Below, piece by piece: positions 45,860 through 55,643 of a stretch of 64,000 bases of DNA. The stretch comes from Trichosphaerium sp. ATCC 40318 (lineage: Eukaryota; Discosea; Flabellinia; Trichosidae), in assembly GCA_038496445.1 (NCBI GenBank), contig JALMLS010000531.1:62001-126000 (forward strand), written 5' to 3'. Below the pieces are notes generated by a model. The model made no database searches and was not told the origin of the DNA. It saw nothing but the letters and a program-made list of their open reading frames with translations. The position numbers and the translations under genes were made by a program. Position 1 is the stretch's first letter, and each line of letters opens with the position of its first letter.

Positions 45860-47217
45860 ATGGATTCTTTGAGTGTTTCGATAGAACAAGTGCTGACGTA
45901 TTATCGCAATAACCATTCAGATGTTTTCAATACACTTACAACGAATAACAACGAGACATTAATAAAACAGCTTGAGAAGGTTCTAAAAGCATCAAATACT
46001 AGTTTAGCACAACAATTGGATCAAGTTCTCTTTAAACACGCAGATAGTGACATAAACATAAAGAACCAGCATACAAGGCATTCTGAGGGCGTAATTTTAC
46101 CCAAACATAAGCAAACAAAGAAGTACGTCTGAGTAACTACAGAACATACCTCAAGTTCCACTTGTACTTACTTATTAAACTCAGAAAAACTAATAAGGTG
46201 GTGGCACAGAAAGAAGTTAATTTTCTTGACTTTCCACCAGAGATTATTTCAAGCATTATTTCGTATGTACAAGATAGATTCAGTACTGCTCAAACATGTT
46301 GTTTGCTGGCTGATATCATTCATGATGTTGTTGGATATCAACATGCTTATTTACACAATGTTCAAGATATATTAAAGATACGACAGTACAAGGGCATTAT
46401 GAACAACACCGAAATTATATTATGTGGTATGGAACAAAACACATTATATTCAATGTTGTTTGGGTGTTGTAAGATCTCAGCACATCGTAGTAAAATCAAT
46501 GATAGTGATCTTAAAGCACTCAAAGGAGTACATACCATTGACCTTGGTAGTTGTAGAAAAGTGACTGATGAGGGTATCAAACAACTTGCTGGAGTTTATA
46601 ACATTGACCTTGGTTTCACTACAGTTGAAGATGAAGGAATAAAAGCACTTGCAGGTGTTCATACCATTAACCTTTCTTTTACTTCTGTGACAGACAAAGG
46701 TATCAAAGCATTGAAGGGCGCACACACTATTGGGCTCTATTATTGCAAACAAATAACAGATGAAGGCATATCAGCACTTGCAGGTGTATCTGACATTGAA
46801 CTTGGATACACCAATGTCACAGCCAAGGGTCTCAAAACTCTCAAAGAGGCAAATGTAATTGGCCTTGAGGGTTGTGAACATATTACAGATGAAGGAATTA
46901 TAGCACTTAAAAATGTTCATTCTATCAACCTGAATGATACTTTAGTAACAGATGCAGGTCTTAAATATCTCACAAATGTCCATACGATCAGTCTTTGTGG
47001 CTGTCTCAAACTAACAGATGAGGGAATCAAAACACTAAACGGTGTTCATAAAATTGATCTTACAGACACTTCAGTATCAGATGAAGGTATCAAAGCACTT
47101 AAAAATGTGCATACTATTTCCCTTTGTGACTGTCACAATATAACAGACGAGGGTGTTAAAGCACTTACAGGTGTACATATACTTGATATTAGTGGTACTT
47201 CAATATCAAAGAAGTGA
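45860..47217 (+). CDS. F-box/leucine-rich-repeat protein, second family member
   Basis: Two exons: 45860 to about 46121, and, after a GTACGT...ACTCAG intron, from about 46184 to 47217. The first exon is a hydrophilic helical head ('MDSLSVSIEQVLTYYRNN'). The second starts an F-box-like segment, 'NFLDFPPEIISSIISYV...AQTCCLLADIIHDV', and then about twelve LRR units: 'LKALKGVHTIDLGSCRKVTDEGIK', 'IKALAGVHTINLSFTSV', etc. (shortened here). Consensus and F-box spacing match the gene at 23.8-25.5 kb, so they are paralogues. Some repeats here lack the 'C-x-x-IT' turn ('GFTTVEDEG', 'SFTSVTDKG'), alternating a long and a short repeat type. Predicted SCF substrate receptor. Confidence 0.85.
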
Positions 47218-47736
47218 CTAAGCATGGAGCGCATGTATAAAGTAGACCTTTACAATAACATTTTAATTACTTACAGGTATGTATAGTAAATCTGTCAACG
47301 GAAGGAGATAGTATACAAACCAAGGACATACATATTTCTAACGAATTGTAATAAAATCACTTGATACAAAATTAGGTCAACTTCTGACTTTGCGGTAAAA
47401 AGTAGCACGTGATTTATTATTTCACGCCCTTTCTCGAAGAAAAAAGATTTCACTTAAAACTTGCTACTATCTCGTCGTGTCGCACTAGCATAAAAGAAGG
47501 CGTGTAACCACGCTTAGAGCGTTTTCATTAAAAAGAAAATAGGACTAGTGAAAAAGCCTAATTAATGCTGCTGAAACTCATTTACAACTTCATATCGCGA
47601 AATTCGTGGACGTGTATCTAAGTGTGTATCGAGAAGCAAAGTTGGTTCGCATCATTCTTGTTTCACTGACTTGAAAAAAATCAAAATCAATAACAACCAA
47701 CACACAACAACTCAACTCGCAAGCAATACAAATCAA
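47218..47736. other. Intergenic with E-box
   Basis: CACGTGAT at 47406. No gene; an in-frame ATG at 47671 could extend the next gene upstream. Confidence 0.4.
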
Positions 47737-48719
47737 ATGTCAAAACAAAGATCAACAACTGGAAACAAAAACAAGACAACAAAACGTGTTACTCAAAAGA
47801 AGAAACCAGCAAAACCAAAACCAACAGAGAAACAACTTAGAATGAGAGAAGAAGCCAAACAACGAAAACAACAAATGCTTCAAAAGAAGGCTCATGGAGA
47901 GAAAGTGTACGTTCTTGATTCATCTCTTTTGTATTCTAACTTTGTGATAGTACAAAGAAACCCTCCGTTAAGCCTGCAACTGTTGGAGGGGGTGTCGGAG
48001 GAACATTCATGAAGTCGTTGCGTAAGTTCTCATTCTTGTGGAATATATTCTAACAGTTTATGATAGCAAAACCTTGTGGCGTTGCTGGCTTGGGTCCATG
48101 TGTCGGAATCATCAGCCCAAATCCAAATGGTACAAATTATTGTGCGCATATCAGCGATTCTTGCTCAATGAAGACATGGTGGACAACATACGACAAGGTT
48201 CAAAAAGCAGTCAGAACTGCATGGATTGAAGAAAAAATCAAATCTGGTTTAGGTACGTTACTATTTGCTTTGTACTATTTGATCGTGATGTATGACTCAC
48301 CCTCTTGTCTAGGAAATCATCCGATCAGCAAAAGAACGTTTTACGTGATGACAGGAATGCCAAAAGCCAACGCAACACTTGCAGCAGTACTTGAGGTATT
48401 GAAGGGCGCTCACAAAGTGATCAACAAAACAGGATCTCAAGGGTTTAAAAGTGGATTCTACTTGGATTCCAAAGGTTCTATTCATCCGCTTGTTGAGCCT
48501 GATGCACTTTGGGCATGTGGTTGGGGTAAAGACACAAAACAAGCACAACGATACAAGAAGATGCCAAATAACAAGATAAATGGAGATGGCGTATTCGAAG
48601 TACCTGATATGAAAAAGTTTGATACAGTTGTTTCACAAGTTCGTAAAGCAAAGAAGGGTTTGGTCAGCAAAGATGATCCAGCACTCAAGAAATTCAGAGC
48701 TACATTAGCGAAGGTATAA
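47737..48719 (+). CDS. Orphan basic protein with conserved-looking globular core
   Basis: Four exons, all joins with good signals. Residues 1-60 are extremely basic and low in complexity ('NKNKTTKRVTQKKKPAKPKP'), followed by a Lys/Gln helix ('RMREEAKQRKQQMLQKK') and a Gly-rich hinge ('VGGGVGGTFMKSL'). The core has 'CGVAGLGPCVGIISPNPNGT', 'YCAHISDSCSMKTWWTTYDK', 'SKRTFYVMTGMPKANATL', 'EVLKGAHKVINKTGSQGFKS' and 'VEPDALWACGWGK', ending basic ('KKGLVSKDDPALKKF'). The core has strong sequence character but I do not recognise it. The basic tail suggests nucleic-acid binding. Confidence 0.7.
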
Positions 48720-49206
48720 TCCTAAGGTATCTCCTTTTTCTTTGCACTGCAATCCTTGTACAGTCTCTTGTTGAATAAATAAAAAGTTTGCTCGACCACG
48801 TTCTTAGGTTAGATTGGATTTTTTTCATTCAGGTTTACTATCAATTAAGTGCAACATTTAGCATGAGTCAAAATAGTGGTTTGTAACTGCCAATATTAGC
48901 TGGATTATGAGGAAAAACTTTGGCAAAAAAAAGCAGAATATAACAGGAATTTGTGCCTTCAGATGTACACCCTAAATACGTGTATCTCTGCACATGTAGG
49001 GGTTACAAGGACCCGTGTTGAAAAGCATTTGATAAATTCTTCACCTAGTTACAATAAAAAACTGGAAATTTGCAGTCTGAGTCAATTCTAATTGCTCAAT
49101 CATTAGTGTTTTTTGAGATTCTTTCCCTTCTCAATTTCGGACTACCACTCACTTGTAAATCTTGTAGTTGACTGATTTTTACTGTTACAATTGTTTGATA
49201 CATTCT
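48720..49206. other. Convergent intergenic region
   Basis: A GAATAAATAAAAAG poly(A)-like signal follows the upstream stop at about 48773. No exon-like frame. Confidence 0.45.
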
Positions 49207-49933
49207 CTAGCTGAGCAGCGCTATTATTGATGAATCCTTCGCTAGATCTGCAGGTACTAAGCCTTTATTATCTAAAGACGTCTTTAATGATGGATCCTCG
49301 TTCAGCAGCACTTTACAAACTTCTATTCCTCCGCGCATTGCGGCTTTGTGTAGAGAAGTATGGCCGTCATTGTCTAAAGCAACTAAGCGTACGGCAAGTT
49401 TGATATGGAGTGACGTGACACGCCACGAAGTGTTTGGTGTCCTTCGTACGTACCTTTGAACCCGGGATCAGCTTTGTTTCTGAGTAATAGCTTTACAATA
49501 TCTAAATTACCACTGAAAGCTGCTCTGTGTAATGGTGTTGCGTTGCCACCCTTCGTGCCAATATTAACTTTGGCACCAGCGGTCAAAAGCCACTGACAAA
49601 CATCCAAGTCGTTCCTTCGTGCCGCGTAATGAAGCTGTAACAGTTTTAGTCCATTGTACGTGTGTTTACTCTTCATACCGCTGTGTAACCGAAATCATCT
49701 TGTTGATTAACGTCTTTACCTTTTGATAGGGCTTCTCTCACCTTTCGTTTATCCCCAGAGCTGGCGTAACCTCTATTCATTTAATTTTTAATAATCCGTG
49801 CTTATTACTCTACCACGTACACCAGAGTGCGTAGGAAATCCATCTCTTCAAGTGATTGGGTTCCAGTGGTTGGATCAAGTGGTTCTTCTTCATCTCCTGA
49901 GCCATGATCGTCCTTAGCTACGAATACCTTCAT
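49207..49933 (-). CDS. Ankyrin-repeat protein (single-domain)
   Basis: Four exons: ATG 49933 ('MKVFVAKDDHGSGDEEEPLD'), a repeat exon after a GTACGT...GAATAG intron, then two more. The first repeat reads 'GYASSGDKRKVREALSKGKD'. Clear repeats follow: 'GYTALHYAARRNDLDVCQWL', 'NATPLHRAAFSGNLDIVKLL' and 'GHTSLHKAAMRGGIEVCKVL', each with the G-x-TPLHxAA turn. It ends 'ADLAKDSSIIALLS'. About 190 residues of mostly ankyrin repeats, the size of small adaptor proteins such as ANKRD39 or myotrophin. Function is not predictable beyond protein binding. Confidence 0.85.
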
Positions 49934-50017
49934 TGTTTACTTCGTTTAAAACAAAGACACTGCTTTCAGCAAAAACTGACTGTTGACTTTTACGTTTTTC
50001 GTCAAACACGCCTAAGA

Positions 50018-51437
50018 ATGAGTGATAGTTCACCACATCCAGTTTATGATTTTTTCACAAAGGTACGAGCAGTTTAAACGTATAAGCTCACACTAGTACA
50101 GAACAAGGCAGTAAAAATCGGCACAGTAGCCTTCTTTGGCCTGTGTATCGTTGGGGCACAAGTAGCGTTCCAATACAGTGCGAATTACAATTTTACTCTA
50201 ACAAGAAGCTAACACGTGGAAAGGGGCCATGAAAGAGACTTTACCATTAGATGAGATTGATTACGACCCTATTCTCGAAAGTACGAGCTCAATTCTGTTT
50301 ATCGCTAACAAAACATAAGAACTCAAGTCTGCTGAGCGTCCACAAGTATTTTTTGATGTCTCAGCCAATTCTCGCCCTCTTGGACGTATCATTATGGAGG
50401 TGCCATTAACTCACTTGCCAAAACAGCTTATAAACACTACCAATACTCAATTAATGCGTCTAATGCGTTTTTTAGCTTTACAATGATGTTACTCCGTACA
50501 CTACAGAAAACTTTCGTTGTTTATGCACAGGAGAGCGCGGAATAGGCGCAAAAGGAGTACCACTACATTACAGAGGTAATTACAGTAACTTGAATAAAAA
50601 TAAATCAACATTTTGACACTTACTTTTTGACAGGCAGCATCTTTCACCGCATCATCCCTAGCTTTGTATCCAAACACATCATTTTATATCCATACCTAAC
50701 AAGAAATTATTCTCTTTGACGTATAGATGATACAAGGAGGTGATATCACACGTGGTGATGGGCATGGAGGGGAATCCGTACGTTTATGAGTTGTAAATTC
50801 GTGGGTAAAGCGTGAAAAATCTATTCGAACTCGTTCAAATCCTACACTGGTTTTTCCCTCGCGCGTTGAAAAGCATACTTATTTTATACGCGTAATCGTA
50901 AGGTCATTCTGTGGAAAAAATAGGATTTAAGTGAAGAACTGTATTCCCGTTTTTGCTTTGTTTCTTTTTTTACTCGCACGTGATCTTTTTCGTAATATGG
51001 CATTAGATCTTTGGTGAACACTTTCCAGACGAAAACTTTGCTAAGAAGCACGACAGGCCTGGTCTTTTATCAATGGCAAATGCAGGAAGAAATAGTACGT
51101 TACTTATAAATAATTTAGCTGTTGGATGAGTTTCGGATTTTTTTTCTCATTTCCTTTAGCAAACGGCTCTCAATTTTTTATCACAACAGTACCTACACCA
51201 CATTTGGATGGTAAACATGTTGTTTTTGGAGCAGTCACATCAGGTATTGACCAAAAAGAAACAAAAGTTTGTGTTGTTAACACACCAACAATAGGTATGG
51301 AAGTTGTGAAGCAAATTGAACAGCGTGGATCTCGTACTGGTATGCCTCTAGAGAATATTATCATTGATGATTGTGGGCAATTACCAGCAACTATTGTTGA
51401 TTCAACAGAACTTACCACTGATGCTACAGCGGAGTAG
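50018..51437 (+). CDS. Membrane-anchored cyclophilin (peptidyl-prolyl isomerase)
   Basis: Catalyses cis-trans isomerisation of X-Pro bonds. About nine exons. An N-terminal exon pair encodes a short cytosolic head ('[19 protein letters not shown]') and a membrane segment ('[19 protein letters not shown]'), then a linker '[20 protein letters not shown]', then the cyclophilin fold: '[19 protein letters not shown]', '[13 protein letters not shown]', '[16 protein letters not shown]' (catalytic Arg, Phe, Met and Gln), '[17 protein letters not shown]' and '[10 protein letters not shown]'. In most cyclophilins the last motif is [10 protein letters not shown]; here Trp is His, a change found in cyclosporin-insensitive members. 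The intron in '[12 protein letters not shown]' (about 51246-51292) is in frame and stop-free, so retention would be tolerated. Confidence 0.9.
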
Positions 51438-51876
51438 CAATTTTCATTTGTAGTCAAAAAAAAAAATAAAAAACAAGCTGAAAGCTAGAATTGACACTTG
51501 TGACGCACCATTAGTTCCAATAGTTTGGCGTAGAGTTGCTTTCACAATCTTGAAGTTACAAAGCACGTGTAGGAAAGTAGTTGCAAGACTTTGTTATCAT
51601 TTCAAAGTAACCAATTACTTAGCTTGCAAGATTTTGCATGGGTTTGTGGCGGTAAAAATATACTTGGCGCCACTTTCCCAATGAAATTATATTACTTCAA
51701 CCAATAAAAAGGAGTACTCATAAGCACTTGAGAGACAAGACCGAAATAAGAAAGTGTACAATTCATGACATACGACGATATTATTGACACTATTAAATTG
51801 ACAAACAAGAGACCAGGAATTATAAGCAACGATGGGTATATTTTTTTGTTTAATGGGTAACATTTTTTTAAGTACA
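51438..51876. other. Convergent intergenic region
   Basis: No gene. A CACGTG at about 51564 and a poly(A)-like AATAAA just after the cyclophilin stop. Confidence 0.45.
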
Positions 51877-53096
51877 CTAACCGTCGCGACCGGTGTAGAT
51901 TTGTTTTGTACCTCTGAGCAAACCGGTTCTTCTGGCAGCAATGTGACCGACTTTTCTACCAGGACAGGTATCTCTAGCAATAGTCGAAGCTTTACCAATA
52001 TGCTGGTGATTACCTAAAAAAAAATAAGCACCAAGTCAAAGAACATACAAAAACCTCCAAATTTCAAAAAAATCCCGCGAAACAAGTTCAAAAAAAAATT
52101 CAGAACAATATACGTACCACCACCATGTGGATGGTCGACGGCGTTCATAGCAACACCACGAACAACAGGCCAAGCTTTTCGCAATTTGCGGAATTTCCAG
52201 AAAGCGTTACCAGCCTTGAGCATAGGCTTTTCGATACGTCCACCACCAGAGATGATTCCGATCATAGCACGGCATTTAGAATGTACAAACTTTTTTTTGC
52301 CTGTAAAGGTGATGAGCAAAAGAAAGCGAAACGATCAAAAAGCGAAAGTTTTTTTTTCTGGTTTTTCCAGCGTGTACTTACCGGAAGGCATCTTCAATAG
52401 TGTCTTTCCGTCTTCTGTGTGCTGAATTATGCTACAAAACCTACCAGATGCTCTGGCAAGACGACCTTTTCGAAACAAGTCAGAAAAAATATTATTGATT
52501 GCTTGTATGCGTTTGTATACGACGAGAGCGTAGTTATACGCGTTTTTTGTGAATACAAGTAAAAAATAGAGATGACGCACCTTTATCGCCGAGATGACGC
52601 TCTACGTTGCATACGATAGCACCTTCTGGGATACGGTACAATGGCAAGATGTTACCAACAGCGATTTGAGCTATTGAGAAAGTAAATTTCTCAGTTACGC
52701 TATTTAGTGTGTATAATACGTACCGTTTCTTCCAGCGTACACGAATTGACCTGTGTACATACCCTCAGTAGCGAGAATGTATTGGGTGTCTTTAGCCAAG
52801 CGATACGCATTGCGAAATTGAACCTTAGCAACTGGAGCACCTCTACCGGACTCATGGATGATATCTTTGACAACACCACGGATGAACCCTTTGCGCTCAA
52901 CGTAATCGACTTTTCTGAATTGAGGCCTAGTTCCTAGTCTGTGAAAGTTTCTAGACTATTGGCAATGGGTTAGAGCCTGAGAAAAAGCGATGAAACCATA
53001 CCGTGTAGATGTTACCACGCCCCTTTCTTTGACCTGAAACGCGTGTAAATCGATTGCATTAGCGTATATATACGTACTCCTAATGTTTTTACCCAT
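51877..53096 (-). CDS. RPL8: Cytosolic large-subunit ribosomal protein uL2 (RPL8)
   Basis: Core ribosomal protein at the peptidyl-transferase centre. Seven or so exons. N-terminus 'MGKNIR' then 'GQRKG' (eukaryotic uL2: MGRVIRGQRKG). In order: '[20 protein letters not shown]' (eukaryote: AVDFAERHGYIKGIVKDII), '[19 protein letters not shown]', '[13 protein letters not shown]', '[19 protein letters not shown]', '[13 protein letters not shown]', 'KMPSGK', '[19 protein letters not shown]', '[19 protein letters not shown]' and '[19 protein letters not shown]', ending '[18 protein letters not shown]'. The 'DHPHGGG' (most eukaryotes: EHPFGGG) resembles bacterial uL2 ([12 protein letters not shown]), a small oddity. 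Otherwise full length and conserved, with the essential His of the NHQH loop. Confidence 0.95.
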
Positions 53097-53272
53097 GCTG
53101 CCAAGGCGATGTTTTACTAAAAATTGGGCCTAAAAAATAAAAAGTGAAGAAAGTCCACTAAAAGTCAAAAGAATTTTCGCGACCAAGTTACAGAATAGCT
53201 TCTGTGAGAATTTGAGGCTCAAGCGTTACAACACTTCTTCGAACGTTACACTTTACAATACGCTCATACGTC

Positions 53273-55526
53273 ATGGAACCAAAAGAAACACGCGACCCTG
53301 CAGAATGTAGCCCTTCAACTACAATTCCCAATTTCCTCAAGCAATATTACGAAACAAGTACTTTCCACCATCTATCTGCGTGGCGATTACGCTTTCAGGT
53401 ACTTTTTACGGTTATAAACGTACTTCAGACCAACTTTCTGTAGAACATGACGTCTGAGCTATTAAAGCAGCATACGAAGTCCCAGCGAAGCGTTAATCTC
53501 AACGGGCACTAAAATTACGCTAACATTTTATGTTGACACCTCTCAGATCCACCGAATTTTCATGCAGCGGTTCTTCAGCGTCTGAAGGAGGTTTCGATGA
53601 ATCTTTCGATTCTAGTGACTACGGAAAGGCAATGGAGCTATCAAGTCAAGAAGACCGCATTATTATGCACGTGGATATGGCACGTGCGCCAAACTGATTT
53701 AAACTTTATTAACTTGTGGCTAGGATTGTTTTTATGTGAGCGTTGCAATAAGGGAACAACCAATGCTTGCTGGAAAGGTGCACCAACTTAGTTTTATGAA
53801 TGTTACTGACTTCTATCCATAGCCTGTGGTCATATGTCCCAGTAAGAATATCAAGGGCACTTCTGAGATTGCTGCAGCGTCTTATGAGGCTCGTAGTTTG
53901 GGTACATGTCTATAGAGTTTATTGCAATGTATTAATTGTGTTTCAGGTATAAAAGCGCGTATGTTTGTTCGTGACGCACTGAAATTATGCCCAACGTTGA
54001 TTTCTTTACCTTGTGATTTTGAAAAATACGAGAAAGTTTCTGAACAGTTGTACAAGGCAATTATAAATTACTCTCATAAAATAGAAGCTGTACGCTTGAA
54101 GCTTGTTTTAAATTAGTGACATTGTAACAAGGTTTCTGCTGACGAAGCATTGCTGGATATATCTGAGTGGGGTTGGGGCCGTGCTGAGGAGGTAATATAT
54201 TGACCTGTGCATTTGTTTGACAAGCTTAGGTTGGCGCAAAGTTGCGAAAAGAAATCTGGAATGTCACGCATTGTACTATTGTTTTTACTCCTGACAAGAC
54301 GTGTAACAACTAAATTGTTTCTTTACAGGTCCAGCAAGTGTTGGTATAGGACCTAACCCACTTGTGGCAAAATTAGCTAATCGAAAAGCTAAGCCAAACG
54401 GCTTGAAAGGTATGAAGTAGTTTGTGTTTAGATAATTACTTATTCACGTGTAGTCGTTTTCCCAGCAATGTGCCCTTCCTTTGTGATTGGATTTAATATA
54501 ATATCCCTACCTGGTGTAGGTGAAGCTACTGCAAAGAATTTAAAGAAGTATAACGTTTCTACATGCAAAGATCTGCTTGACTTTGGAAAAGCGAAATTGC
54601 AAACATGTGTTGGACAAAAAATGGGCGAAAAATTATTTAACTATGCTTCTGGTGTTGACACCAGACCTTTGCGGTTCATTCACGTGCGCTATTTAAAAAC
54701 CTTATAAAAGGATCTTTATTAAGAGTTTACATAGAAAAGAAAAAGTGTTGGTAGTCAAGTTTCTTGGGGTGTTCGCTTCAAAACTGAACAAGAAGTTTCA
54801 AAGTTTCTTGGAGAGCTTTCAGCAGAAGTCTCTTCAAGACTTCAAAAATTAAAACTTAAAGGTAGTCGTATTCACTTGAAAGTACGTGTTGCCTTGAGTG
54901 ATGCACCTGAACCAGCGAAATATGGTAATCCTGGAAGGCACAATGTAAAATCAAAATCAAAAAAAATGGGAATTGTGACGGATGATGCAAATACACTTGC
55001 ATTATTTACCCGACAAGTATGTAAATTTTTGTTTCCTCCTCTTAGGCATGGTCTTTGTTATTGACTTTATTTTGATAGTTATGGAAGGCTATGGAAATAA
55101 AACCTGTACGTGCAAGAGGTTTTGGTATTGTTGTAGATCAACTTGATAATGAGAAGGAAGAAAAGCAACAAAAGAAAACACCACAAGGTAAAGATTACTT
55201 GAGAAAATTATACATTTTTTATTATTCTCTTTGTCAATTCTTTACAACGGTATCTGTTTGGGTGACAGTTGTATTAATGCCTTGTAGCGAATCAACTCAC
55301 TCAGTATTTTGAAAAGAAGAAGGAATCAGATAATAACGTATTTAAATCTTGGTCAAAGAAGCCAAAAGCAAAACCAAAAGAGAAAAACAAAACACAAACA
55401 CTTACAAACTTTTTTCAAGTTGTAAAGAGGAAACGTGATCATGATCAACCTCAAAAACAAATAGATAACCAACCGCCCAAAAAGAAACTAAAGACAACCA
55501 CACCTGAGAAAGACAACCAAAAGTAA
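53273..55526 (+). CDS. REV1: REV1-like Y-family DNA polymerase (deoxycytidyl transferase)
   Basis: Translesion polymerase that inserts dCMP opposite abasic sites and scaffolds polymerase zeta. About ten exons. It starts 'MEPKETRDPAECSPSTTIPN', then 'YYETSTFHHLSAWRLRFQ' (REV1 family: 'NSRLHHISTWR'), 'RIIMHVDMDCFYVSVAIREQ' (catalytic DMD) and 'VAYEARSLG-IKARMFVRDA'-type finger sequence, 'LPCDFEKYEKVSEQLYKAI', 'VSADEALLDISEW' (catalytic S-x-DE), 'ASVGIGPNPLVAKLANRKA', 'LPGVGEATAKNLKKYNVSTC' (HhH) and the little-finger 'SVSWGVRFKTEQEVSKFL' with 'KYGNPGRHN'. A Lys-rich tail follows ('EKNKTQTLTNFFQVVKRKR'), in which 'QTLTNFF' resembles a PIP box. No BRCT domain precedes 'HHLSAWR'; only about 25 residues do. 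The usual C-terminal pol-interaction domain is also not evident. Confidence 0.88.
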
Positions 55527-55643
55527 AACAAAAAAACTTTTCGACAAGCACATAAAAATGTAAATAGAAACAATAAAAAAAACCACAGAAAGACAGTCTA
55601 CTTATAAAAATATTTGTATTTTGTCTTCTATTCAATAAACAAA

